From assembly GCF_006539565.1 (NCBI RefSeq), contig NZ_BJNG01000003.1, positions 124,001-188,000 of the forward strand: a stretch of DNA of 64,000 nt, in the 5' to 3' direction. The notes under the pieces were generated by a model. That model did not search any database. It had not been told where the DNA came from and saw nothing but the letters and a program-made list of their open reading frames with translations. Position 1 is the stretch's first letter; each line of letters starts with the position of its first letter. A program made the position numbers and the translations under genes. The stretch is from Pseudonocardia hydrocarbonoxydans (GTDB lineage Bacteria > Actinomycetota > Actinomycetes > Mycobacteriales > Pseudonocardiaceae). Positions 25,709 to 33,109 of this stretch are shown here, piece after piece.

Positions 25709-25755
25709 GCCGCCCTCCAGGATTCTCGCCGCCTCGTCCGCCGTCCACTATCGCA

Positions 25756-26934
25756 TCACCGTGCCGGGAGGACTCCCAGCGCGTCCTTCGCCGCCCGCAG
25801 CGACGCCAGGTCGGCGAAACCGGCGAGCGCGAGGGTGAGGTCCAGCTCGGCCAGGACGCTGCGCAGCACGTGCCGGACGCCGTCCTCGCCGCCGAGGGCG
25901 AGCCCGTAGGCCAGCGGTCGGCCCAGCAGCACCGCGTCCGCACCGAGGGCCAACGCGACGGCGGCGTCGGCGCCGGTGCGGATGCCGGAGTCGAACAGCA
26001 CCGGCGCCCGCCCGCCCACCGCACCGACGATCCCGGGCAGCGCGTCCAGCGCCCCGATCGCGCGGTCGACCTGCCGCCCGCCGTGGTTGGACACCACGAT
26101 CCCGTCCATGCCCGCGTCGAGCGCGTGCAGCGCGTCGTCGACGTGCTGGACGCCCTTGAGCACGATCGGACCGTCCCAGTGCTCGCGCAGCAGGTCGAGC
26201 CGGTCCCACTGGAGCGCGGTGCCGGTGAACATCGGCACCCACCGCCCGACCGCGGCCATCAGGTCCTCCTCCGGCGGGGCCGCGAGACCGGCCCGGAACG
26301 CGGGGTCGGAGAACGGGATCGCGGTGCCCACGCCGCGCAGGAACGGCAGGTACGCGCCGTCGAGGTCGGCCGGGCGCCAGCCCAGCGTCCAGGTGTCGAG
26401 GGTGACGACCAGGGTCGTGTACCCCGCCGCGCGGGCGCGGTGCAGCAGGCTGACCGTCACCGCGTCCTCGGTGGGCCAGTAGAGCTGGTACCAGCGGGGC
26501 CCGCCCGCGGAGGCCTCGGCGACCTCCTCGGTGGTGTACGACGACGCCGTCGACAGCACCATCGGCACGCCCAGCGCCGCCGCGGCGCGGGCCACGGCCA
26601 GCTCGCCGTCGGGGTGCAGGATCGACATGACGCCGATCGGCGCGGTGAGCAGCGGCGCCGGCATCGCGGTGCCCAGCACGGTGGTGGACCAGTCGCGGAC
26701 GGTGGTGTCGCGCAGCATCCGCGGCACGAACCCGTGGCGGTCGAACGCGGCGCGGTTGGCGCGCATCGTCGCGCCCTGCCCGGCGCCGCCCGCGACGTAA
26801 CCGAAGGGCCCGTCGGTGAGCACGGCCCGGGCCGCGGCCTCGAGCTGCGCCGGGTCGGTGGGGAAGCGGGGCACCTCGTCGCCGAGCCCCCGCAGGTAGA
26901 TCTCGGCGGCGTAGGCGGAGAACGGGACCGTCAT
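25756..26934 (-). CDS. Alpha-hydroxy-acid oxidase / lactate 2-monooxygenase-like flavoenzyme
   Basis: A 392-residue FMN-dependent (S)-2-hydroxy-acid oxidising enzyme. The active-site His-Arg is in SNHGGRQVD near residue 285, followed by the FMN-phosphate block LFDSGIRTGADAAVALALGADAVLLGRP. Early blocks are FGYVAGGAGQGATMRANRAAFDR and APIGVMSILHPDGELA. The length and GGAGQGATMRAN opening fit the lactate 2-monooxygenase-like actinobacterial group, which turns lactate or related acids into keto acids or acetate plus CO2. TAGGTT 6 nt before the ATG marks a leaderless start. It stands alone, divergent from the DUF427 gene. Confidence 0.9.
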   Translation of the reverse strand: MTVPFSAYAAEIYLRGLGDEVPRFPTDPAQLEAAARAVLTDGPFGYVAGGAGQGATMRANRAAFDRHGFVPRMLRDTTVRDWSTTVLGTAMPAPLLTAPIGVMSILHPDGELAVARAAAALGVPMVLSTASSYTTEEVAEASAGGPRWYQLYWPTEDAVTVSLLHRARAAGYTTLVVTLDTWTLGWRPADLDGAYLPFLRGVGTAIPFSDPAFRAGLAAPPEEDLMAAVGRWVPMFTGTALQWDRLDLLREHWDGPIVLKGVQHVDDALHALDAGMDGIVVSNHGGRQVDRAIGALDALPGIVGAVGGRAPVLFDSGIRTGADAAVALALGADAVLLGRPLAYGLALGGEDGVRHVLRSVLAELDLTLALAGFADLASLRAAKDALGVLPAR

Positions 26935-26940
26935 ACCTGC

Positions 26941-26946
26941 AACCTA
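26941..26946 (-). promoter_or_regulatory. Leaderless -10 box of the hydroxy-acid oxidase gene
   Basis: Minus-strand TAGGTT, 6 nt, then the ATG at 26934. Confidence 0.5.
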
Positions 26947-26988
26947 GCGGCCGGAATGCGCCGCCGCGGTGCGGGCGTTGGCCCGGAC

Positions 26989-27786
26989 ATGGGCCTCACC
27001 CGCACCACCGGACCGCTGTCCCCACACGCGCCCCGGACCGTCAACTACGCGATCGACGGTCCGGCGCACAAGCTGCTCATGCACCCGTTCCCGCGCCGCG
27101 TGCGCGCCGAGTTCGGCGGGCGGACCGTCCTGGACACCGTCCGCGGCGTCCTGCTGCACGAGACGGCCCTGCTCCCCCGCCTCTACGTGCCGGAGGAGGA
27201 CCTCGACGCCTCGGCGTTCGAGCCGAGCGCGCTCACCACGCACTGCCCGTTCAAGGGCGACGCGACCTACCGGACGCTGCGGGTGGGCGACCGGCACGTC
27301 CCCGACGCGCTGTGGGCCTACCCCGACCCGCTGCCCGCCGCGCCGTGGCTGCAGGGGTACGCCTCGCTCTACTGGGAGGCCGCCGACGCCTGGTTCGACG
27401 AGGACGAGCAGGTGTTCGGCCACCTCACCGACCCCTACACGCGCGTCGACGTCCGCCCGACGAGCCGCCACGTGCAGGTCTTCGCCGGCGACGAGCTGGT
27501 GGCCGAGTCGCACTCCCCGCTTCGGCTGGACGAGACCGGCCTGCCGACCCGCTGGTATCTCGCGCCCGGCGACGTCCGCGCCGCGCTCGAGCCGAGCGAC
27601 ACGAGCACGTACTGCCCGTACAAGGGCCGGGCGGGCTACCGGGACCTGCGCCTGGCCGACGGCCGGGTGCTCGCCGACGCGGCCTGGACCTACCCGGACC
27701 CGCTGCCGGAGTCCGCGCGCGTCGCCGGGCGGTTCTGCCTGCTGCACGACGACCTGCACACCCTGGTCGACGGCGAGCGCATCTGA
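26989..27786 (+). CDS. Tandem DUF427 protein
   Basis: A 265-residue cytoplasmic protein made of two DUF427 (beta-tent) repeats. In the first, RVRAEFGGRTVLDTVRGVLL and THCPFKGDATYRTL; in the second, HVQVFAGDELVAESHSPLRL and TYCPYKGRAGYRDL. The CPFKG/CPYKG motif with the preceding Tyr/His is the family hallmark. The function is unknown; related proteins occur next to redox and F420 genes. The ATG at 26989 is chosen because the first domain begins soon after; an in-frame ATG at 26956 is possible. It has no Shine-Dalgarno and is probably monocistronic. Confidence 0.85.
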   Translation: MGLTRTTGPLSPHAPRTVNYAIDGPAHKLLMHPFPRRVRAEFGGRTVLDTVRGVLLHETALLPRLYVPEEDLDASAFEPSALTTHCPFKGDATYRTLRVGDRHVPDALWAYPDPLPAAPWLQGYASLYWEAADAWFDEDEQVFGHLTDPYTRVDVRPTSRHVQVFAGDELVAESHSPLRLDETGLPTRWYLAPGDVRAALEPSDTSTYCPYKGRAGYRDLRLADGRVLADAAWTYPDPLPESARVAGRFCLLHDDLHTLVDGERI

Positions 27787-27814
27787 CCCGTGACGGACCC
27801 CGCGGCCACCACCC

Positions 27815-27869
27815 CGCGAGTCCCCGGTTCTCCGTCCGCGAGTCCCCGGTTCTCCGTCCGCGAGTCCCC
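27815..27869. repeat. 22-bp tandem repeat, about 2.5 copies
   Basis: The unit CGCGAGTCCCCGGTTCTCCG plus TC occurs at 27815-27836 and 27837-27858 without mismatch and continues for 11 bases. It lies between the convergent DUF427 and MarR genes and looks like an extragenic repeat family rather than coding sequence. Confidence 0.85.
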
Positions 27870-27896
27870 CGGTCGCCGCCCCCCGCGCCGGGGGAC
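27864..27896. terminator. Hairpin terminator between DUF427 and MarR genes
   Basis: GTCCCCCGG (27864-27872) and CCGGGGGAC (27888-27896) form a perfect 9-bp stem with a 15-nt loop. It begins inside the last partial repeat unit and can serve both convergent genes. Confidence 0.5.
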
Positions 27897-27945
27897 GGGG
27901 TCCGCGACGCGGGCCGACCCGGGCCGCCACCCCCGCAGCGCCGGT

Positions 27946-28401
27946 TCACTCGTCGTCGACGAGCAGGGCCTCCAGGGCGGGCAGGGCGGCGGCCAGGGCG
28001 CGGCGCTGCGAGTCGTCGAGGCGGGTGAGGCGGCGGGCGACCAGGGCCGTGCGGTGCGTGCGCACCTCGCCCAGCCGGGTGGCCCCCAGCTCGGACAGCG
28101 TGATCAGGACGCCGCGCGCGTCCTGCGGGTCGGGGCGGCGCACGACCAGCCCCTGCTCGTCGAGCGCGGAGAGCACGCGGCTCATCGTCGGCGCCGTGAC
28201 GGCCTCGCGCCGGGCCAGGTCCGAGAGCCGCAGCGGACCGCACTGCTCCACCGTGACCAGCGCGGAGAGCTGCAGCGGCGGGATCGACTCGCGCCCGTCG
28301 ATGCGGATGCGCCGGTGCAACCGGCCGACGGCCAGCCGCAGCTGTGCGGCGAGCTCGGTCAGCTCGACATCGTCGTCGATCCGGTCGGAACGGGCGTTCA
28401 T
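27946..28401 (-). CDS. MarR family transcriptional regulator
   Basis: A 151-residue winged-helix regulator. The DNA-binding core is CGPLRLSDLARREAVTAPTM (helix-turn-helix, about 58-77) followed by SRVLSALDEQGLVVRRPDPQD and a wing with DARGVLITLS. Dimerisation helices flank the core. Members are usually repressors released by phenolic or drug-like ligands. It ends 17 nt downstream from the coaA stop on the same strand but has its own start; a CACGAT element lies 6 nt before the ATG, which may indicate a leaderless mRNA. No obvious efflux or oxidoreductase target is adjacent. Confidence 0.92.
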   Translation of the reverse strand: MNARSDRIDDDVELTELAAQLRLAVGRLHRRIRIDGRESIPPLQLSALVTVEQCGPLRLSDLARREAVTAPTMSRVLSALDEQGLVVRRPDPQDARGVLITLSELGATRLGEVRTHRTALVARRLTRLDDSQRRALAAALPALEALLVDDE

Positions 28402-28418
28402 GTGCGTATCGTGCCAGG

Positions 28419-29375
28419 TCAGACCTTGCGCAGTCGCACCCCGGTGACGCTGTGGTCGGCTCCCTTGCGCAGCACCAGACTGGCCCGGCCGCGGGTGGGC
28501 AGGATGTTGCGCTCCAGGTTGGGCCCGTTGATCTCCGCCCAGATCGACTCCGCCCGCGCGACGGCCTCGGGCTCGGTGAGCTCGGCGTAGCGGCGGAAGT
28601 AGGACTCCGGGTCGCGGAACGCGGTCTCCCGCAGCCGCAGGAAGCGGTCGACGTACCAGGTCCGGATGTCCTCGGTGGCGGCGTCGACGTAGACGGAGAA
28701 GTCGATGAAGTCGCTGACGGCCAGCGCCGTGCGCCCCGGCAGGCTCGACGCGGGCTGCAGCACGTTGAGGCCCTCCAGCAGCAGGATGTCGGGCCGGTGC
28801 ACGGTGAGCCGCTGCCCGTCGACGATGTCGTAGACCAGGTGGGAGTACACCGGGGCGGTCACCTCCGCGCGCCCCGCCTTCACCTCGGTGACGAACCGCA
28901 GCAGGGCGCGCCGGTCGTAGCTCTCGGGGAAGCCCTTGCGACCCATCAGGTCGCGACGGGCCAGCTCGGCGTTGGGGTGCAGGAACCCGTCGGTCGTGAC
29001 GAGCTCGACCCGCGGGTGCTGCGGCCAGCGCGCGAGCAGCAGCTTGAGCAGGCGCGCGGTGGTGGACTTGCCGACCGACACCGACCCCGCCACCCCGATG
29101 ACGAACGGCGTCCGCGCGTTCTGCGCGCCCAGGAAGGTGCGGTAGGCGCGGTAGAGGCGCCCGCCCTCCTGCACGTGCAGCGTCAGCAGCCGCGACAGCG
29201 GCAGGTACACCTCGCGGACCTCGTCGAGATCGACCTCGTCGCCGAGGCTCCGGACCCGCTCCAGCTCCGCCGCGGTGAGCGGCAGCGGGGTCGACTCCCC
29301 CAGCTTCGCCCACGCCGCGCGGTCGAAGTCGACGAACGGCGAGGACGCCTCGCGTGCGAGGCTGCGACCGGTCAT
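28419..29375 (-). CDS. coaA: Type I pantothenate kinase
   Basis: A 318-residue CoaA. The P-loop [17 protein letters not shown] lies near residue 94-110; [13 protein letters not shown] carries the catalytic Asp, and [11 protein letters not shown] and [19 protein letters not shown] complete the family pattern. It phosphorylates pantothenate, the first and controlled step of CoA synthesis in the cytoplasm. The ATG at 29375 is chosen over a TTG at 29402. A 6-codon ORF (29372-29392, MNGSRP) begins shortly after a TAGGTT box and ends in an ATGA overlap with the coaA start, so initiation may be coupled to that mini-ORF. Confidence 0.96.
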   Translation of the reverse strand: MTGRSLAREASSPFVDFDRAAWAKLGESTPLPLTAAELERVRSLGDEVDLDEVREVYLPLSRLLTLHVQEGGRLYRAYRTFLGAQNARTPFVIGVAGSVSVGKSTTARLLKLLLARWPQHPRVELVTTDGFLHPNAELARRDLMGRKGFPESYDRRALLRFVTEVKAGRAEVTAPVYSHLVYDIVDGQRLTVHRPDILLLEGLNVLQPASSLPGRTALAVSDFIDFSVYVDAATEDIRTWYVDRFLRLRETAFRDPESYFRRYAELTEPEAVARAESIWAEINGPNLERNILPTRGRASLVLRKGADHSVTGVRLRKV

Positions 29376-29484
29376 GGGCGGCTGCCGTTCATGAGGCGTC
29401 AACCTAGATCGCGCGGGGCCCGGCGGCAGTCGGGGGTGACGTGGCTCATCGGAGGGTGTCGGGGGTCACCGGCATCATGCCCCC

Positions 29485-30591
29485 ATGCCGACCTCCGCGA
29501 TCGAGCTGACCCGGGAGCAGGTGCTCGCCCACCGGCTGCACGCACACGGCCTCGTCCGCAGGGCGGGCACCCCCGCCGAGGTCGAGCTCCTCGACCTCGG
29601 CGTGCAGAACTCGCCCCCCGGGTCGCTGCCGGCGGCCCTGTCCGCGCGGCTGGCGGCCCCGCTCGACCCCGCCGCCGACACGGAGGGCGACCCCGCGTCC
29701 ACCCAGGTCTGGTCCCACCGCGGTGCCCCCCACCTGCACCGCACCGCCGACCTCCCGGCCCTCGCGGCGGCCCTGTGGCCCCGCGACGACGCCGACGCGG
29801 CCGCCCGGCTCGGCTGGCAGCGCGCCCGGCTCGCCGAGGTCGGCGGGGCCGCACGCTCGGCGTTCCGCACCGTGGCCGACGCGGTGCGCGCGGTCCTCAC
29901 CGGGGCGATGACGAAGGGCGAGCTCAGCGCCGCGGTCACCGCCGCCGTGCCGGCCGAGCTCTCCCCGTACTGCAGCCCCTGCGGGGTCCACCACGTCGGG
30001 GAGCAGCTGCTGCGCGTCGCGGGGCTGGCGGGCGGGGTGCGGCTGCGCGGGTCGCGCCCGCTGCTGCTGGAGCCCATCCCGGGGTGGCCGGGGCCGCCTG
30101 CCGACGACGCCGCGGGCACCGCCGCGCTCCAGCGCACCTACCTGCGGTTCTTCGCGCCGTCCACCGGGGCCGAGATCGCCGGCTTCCTCGGCACGTCGCG
30201 CGCCGCCGCGGAGCCCGACCGGCCGGAGGATCTCGTCCCCGTCCGGATCGGCAGGCGCACCGCGGTGGCGCCGGCGGACGTCGTCGACGCGCTGCGGGCC
30301 GCCGAGCCGGAGCCGGTCGTGCGGCTGCTGCCGCCGTCGGACCCGTGGCTGCAGAGCCGCGACCGGGAGCTGCTGGTGCCCGACGCGTCGCTGCGGAAGG
30401 CGATCTGGCGGCCGATCGGGTCGCCGGGGGTGGTGTTGTCCGGCGTCGACGTGGTGGGGGTGTGGCGCACCCGGCAGCAGCGGCGCGCCCTGCGGATCGA
30501 GGTCGACTGGGCCGGCCCGCGGTGCGACGTCGGGCCCGAGGCGGGGCGGCTGGCCGTCGTCCGCGGCGCCGCGGACGTCGACGTGGTGTGA
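29485..30591 (+). CDS. AlkZ/YcaQ-like winged-helix DNA glycosylase family protein
   Basis: A 368-residue protein of the HTH_42 winged-helix family, which includes AlkZ/YcaQ glycosylases that unhook interstrand crosslinks. Supporting blocks are LTREQVLAHRLHAHGL at the N-terminus, LGVQNSPPGSLPAALSARL near residue 40 where the family keeps a catalytic Gln motif, VWSHRGAPHLHR near 75 and LLPPSDPWLQSRDRELLVPD in the C-terminal part. The exact catalytic Gln-x-Gln/Asp cannot be confirmed: Asn follows the Gln here. A CATCAT element lies 6 nt before the ATG. It is divergent from coaA. Confidence 0.8.
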   Translation: MPTSAIELTREQVLAHRLHAHGLVRRAGTPAEVELLDLGVQNSPPGSLPAALSARLAAPLDPAADTEGDPASTQVWSHRGAPHLHRTADLPALAAALWPRDDADAAARLGWQRARLAEVGGAARSAFRTVADAVRAVLTGAMTKGELSAAVTAAVPAELSPYCSPCGVHHVGEQLLRVAGLAGGVRLRGSRPLLLEPIPGWPGPPADDAAGTAALQRTYLRFFAPSTGAEIAGFLGTSRAAAEPDRPEDLVPVRIGRRTAVAPADVVDALRAAEPEPVVRLLPPSDPWLQSRDRELLVPDASLRKAIWRPIGSPGVVLSGVDVVGVWRTRQQRRALRIEVDWAGPRCDVGPEAGRLAVVRGAADVDVV

Positions 30592-30607
30592 CCGGGCACG
30601 CCGTCTG

Positions 30608-30625
30608 CCCCGGGCCCCGCCGGGG
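30608..30625 (+). terminator. Short GC hairpin after the AlkZ-like gene
   Basis: CCCCGG and CCGGGG form a 6-bp stem around a 6-nt loop, 17 nt after the stop codon and directly before a TACCTT -10-like box for the next operon. Confidence 0.35.
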
Positions 30626-30631
30626 TACCTT
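30626..30631 (+). promoter_or_regulatory. Candidate -10 box of the CNNM operon
   Basis: TACCTT lies 40 nt before the GTG of the short leader ORF. It would give a leader RNA of about 100 nt before the first CNNM gene. No convincing -35 is seen. Confidence 0.35.
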
Positions 30632-30670
30632 GCGGGACTGGTAGCGACCGAGCACCGAGGAGCACCGTCC

Positions 30671-30742
30671 GTGCGCACCGCCCGTCCCGGGGAACCGGGC
30701 CACCGCTCCCGGCGTCCGCGCGCCGCGGACCCGAGCCCATGA
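30671..30742 (+). CDS. Arg/Pro-rich leader peptide overlapping the CNNM start (candidate)
   Basis: A 23-codon ORF starts at GTG 30671, 8 nt after GAGGAG (30657-30662), and encodes RTARPGEPGHRSRRPRAADP then SP. It has five Pro and six Arg codons. Its TGA (30740-30742) overlaps the ATG of the first CNNM gene (ATGA), which itself lacks a Shine-Dalgarno. The arrangement recalls the proline-codon leader peptides mgtL and corL that tune magnesium transporters in enterobacteria, though no homology is implied. It could instead be a simple translational-coupling ORF. Confidence 0.45.
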   Translation: MRTARPGEPGHRSRRPRAADPSP

Positions 30743-32055
30743 CGGTCCTGCCGTCCGTCCTGGGGCTGCTCGGCGTCGTCGTGCTCACCTTCGGCACGTT
30801 CGTGGCCGTCGCCTCGGAGTTCTCCCTCACCGCGCTGGAACGCAGCCAGGTCGACGCCCACGTCGCCGAGGCGGGCGACGCCCGCGCCCGCACGGTGCAG
30901 CAGGCCCACCGCAACCTGTCGTTCCAGCTGTCCGCCAGCCAGCTGCTCATCACCATCACCACGCTGGTCACCGGCTACATCGCCGAGCCCGCGATCGCGT
31001 CGCTGTTCCGCCCCGCCCTCGACGCGGCGGGCCTGCCCGAGGGCGTCGCGGCCGCCACCGCCACGGTGCTGTCGCTGCTGGTCGCCACCACGCTGTCGAT
31101 GGTGTTCGGCGAGCTGGTGCCCAAGAACCTCGCCATCGCCAACCCGCTGCGCACCGCGCGCAACGTCGTGTGGCTGCAGAACGGGTTCGCGCGGACGTTC
31201 GGGTGGCTGATCGGCGCGCTCAACAGCGCGGCCAACGCGATCGTCCGCCGGCTGGGGGTGGAGCCGGCCGAGGAGCTGCGCTCGGCGCGGTCGCCGCGTG
31301 AGCTGTCGTCACTGGTGCGGTCCAGCGCGCAGAGCGGCACCATCGACCCCGGCACCGCCACCCTGCTCGACCGGTCGCTGCGCTTCACCGACCGGGTCGC
31401 GGAGGACCTGATGACGCCGCGGGTCCGGGTGGCCTCCCTCGACGCGGACGACACGCTCGACGACATGCTGGCCCTCGCCCGCCGCACCGGCTTCTCCCGC
31501 TTCCCGGTGCACGACGGCGACCCGGACACCGTGCTGGGCGTCGTGCACGTCAAGCAGGCCTTCGGCGGGCCCGGCCGCGACACCCCGCTGCGCGAGCTGG
31601 TCCAGGAGGTCCCGACCGTCCCCGGCTCGCTCGACGGCGACGCGCTGCTGACCGCCCTGCGCGGCTCCGGCCTGCAGATGGCCGTCGTCGTCGACGAGTA
31701 CGGCGGCGTCGCCGGCATCGTCACGCTGGAGGACCTGATCGAGGAGATCGTCGGCGACGTCCACGACGAGCACGACGGCGCCGAGCGGGCCCGCGTGCAG
31801 GGCCTCGGTGACGGCGGGTGGCTGGTGTCGGGACTGCTGCGCGCCGACGAGGTGGCCGAGGCCACCGGCTTCGACATGCCCGACGGGCCCTACGAGACCC
31901 TGGCCGGGCTGGTGCTGGCCCGCCTCGGGCGGCTGCCCGACGTCGGTGACGACCTGGTCGTCGACGGCAGGCGCCTCACCGTGACCCGCCGCGACCGCAA
32001 CCGGGTCGCGGAGCTGCGGATGCACCCGGCCCGCCAGGAGGCCCACCATGGCTAG
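30739..32055 (+). CDS. CNNM/HlyC-CorC family membrane protein 1
   Basis: A 438-residue protein with the CNNM layout. A DUF21 membrane domain (about 1-190) has SEFSLTALERSQ, SASQLLITI and MVFGELVPKNLAIANP. A CBS pair follows (about 215-340: VAEDLMTPRVRV, FSRFPVHDGDPDTVLGVVHVKQ, MAVVVDEYGGVAGIVTLEDLIEEIVGD), then the CorC_HlyC domain to the C-terminus. Such proteins transport or regulate divalent cations, mainly Mg2+ or Co2+. The next gene encodes a second CNNM protein and overlaps by 8 nt; mycobacteria have the same pair. Translation is probably coupled to the leader ORF. Confidence 0.93.
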   Translation: MTVLPSVLGLLGVVVLTFGTFVAVASEFSLTALERSQVDAHVAEAGDARARTVQQAHRNLSFQLSASQLLITITTLVTGYIAEPAIASLFRPALDAAGLPEGVAAATATVLSLLVATTLSMVFGELVPKNLAIANPLRTARNVVWLQNGFARTFGWLIGALNSAANAIVRRLGVEPAEELRSARSPRELSSLVRSSAQSGTIDPGTATLLDRSLRFTDRVAEDLMTPRVRVASLDADDTLDDMLALARRTGFSRFPVHDGDPDTVLGVVHVKQAFGGPGRDTPLRELVQEVPTVPGSLDGDALLTALRGSGLQMAVVVDEYGGVAGIVTLEDLIEEIVGDVHDEHDGAERARVQGLGDGGWLVSGLLRADEVAEATGFDMPDGPYETLAGLVLARLGRLPDVGDDLVVDGRRLTVTRRDRNRVAELRMHPARQEAHHG

Positions 32056-33109
32056 CGACGTCCTCGCGCTGGTGTTCGCCGTGCTGCTGCTGGCCGGCAA
32101 CGCGTTCTTCGTCGGTGCCGAGTTCGCGCTGGTCTCGGCCCGGCGCGACCGGCTGGAGGCGATGGCAGGCTCCGGCCAGGCCGCCGCGGCGGTGGTGCTG
32201 CGCGCCCACGCCGACCTCTCCCGGATGCTGGCGGCGTCGCAGCTGGGCATCACGATCTGCTCGCTGCTGCTGGGCCGCCTCGGCGAGCCCGCGGTGGCGC
32301 ACCTCATCGAGGCCCCGCTCGCGCTCGTCGGGGTGCCGGAGGCGGTGCTGCACCCGCTGGCGTTCGCGATCTCGCTGGCGGTGTTCGTCGTCGCCCACAT
32401 GGTCCTGGGCGAGATGGTCCCGAAGAACATCGCGATCGCCGGGCCGGAGGCCGCGGCGATCCTGCTCGTGCCCCCGTTCCTGGTGTTCACCACCGCCGCC
32501 CGTCCGCTGATCGCCTTCTTCAACTTCCTGGCCAACGGCGTGCTGCGCCTGGTCGGGGTGGAGCCGCGCGACGAGTTGGAGGCCGCGTTCACCTCCGGCG
32601 AGCTGGCCGACCTGATCACCGAGTCGCGCCGCGAGGGCCTGCTCGACGACGAGGAGACCAGCCGGCTCACCCGCACGCTGCGCTCCGCGCAGGCCACCGT
32701 CTCCGACGTGGTCATCGACGTCGACGACCTCGTGACGCTCCCCCCGCACCCGGTCGTCGGCGACGTCGCCCGCGCGGTCGCCGACACCGGCTACTCCCGC
32801 TTCCCGCTGCGCGCCCGCGACGGCCGGCTCACCGGGTACCTGCACGTCAAGGACATCCTGGACCTCGCCGACGACGAGCAGGCCGCGGTGCCCCCGGCGC
32901 GGGTGCGCGCGCTGCCCGAGGTGCCGACCGGGGCCCGCCTCGACGAGGCGCTCGCCGTGCTGCGCCGCCACCGGGCCCACCTCGGACGCGCGGTCGGCCC
33001 GGACGGCACCACCGCGGGCCTCGTCACGATGGAGGACCTCATCGAGCGCTACGTCGGCAGCGTCCGCGACGCCACGCACGCCCACGTCGACCAGGTCCGC
33101 CCACCGTGA
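32048..33109 (+). CDS. CNNM/HlyC-CorC family membrane protein 2
   Basis: A 353-residue partner of the preceding gene. The DUF21 domain (about 1-185) includes GAEFALVSARRDRLEAM, AASQLGITICSLLLGRLGEPAV and MVLGEMVPKNIAIAGPEAA. A CBS pair (about 210-345) has TVSDVVIDVDDLV, YSRFPLRARDGRLTGYLHVKD and AGLVTMEDLIERYVG. It lacks the CorC_HlyC tail of its neighbour, so the two may form a heteromer in which only one carries that domain (inference). It overlaps the upstream gene by 8 nt and the downstream gene by 4 nt. Confidence 0.92.
   Translation: MASDVLALVFAVLLLAGNAFFVGAEFALVSARRDRLEAMAGSGQAAAAVVLRAHADLSRMLAASQLGITICSLLLGRLGEPAVAHLIEAPLALVGVPEAVLHPLAFAISLAVFVVAHMVLGEMVPKNIAIAGPEAAAILLVPPFLVFTTAARPLIAFFNFLANGVLRLVGVEPRDELEAAFTSGELADLITESRREGLLDDEETSRLTRTLRSAQATVSDVVIDVDDLVTLPPHPVVGDVARAVADTGYSRFPLRARDGRLTGYLHVKDILDLADDEQAAVPPARVRALPEVPTGARLDEALAVLRRHRAHLGRAVGPDGTTAGLVTMEDLIERYVGSVRDATHAHVDQVRPP

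Noticed and set aside
26956-26991. Upstream ATG start for the DUF427 gene
   Set aside because: It would add 11 basic residues before the conserved opening without a Shine-Dalgarno or -10 box.
27815-27869. Possible CRISPR array
   Set aside because: The 22-bp units are directly adjacent with no spacers, and no cas genes are present.
30608-30738. Mg2+ (M-box) riboswitch upstream of CNNM1
   Set aside because: The expected conserved M-box core and stems are not recognisable; only a short hairpin and the leader ORF are seen.
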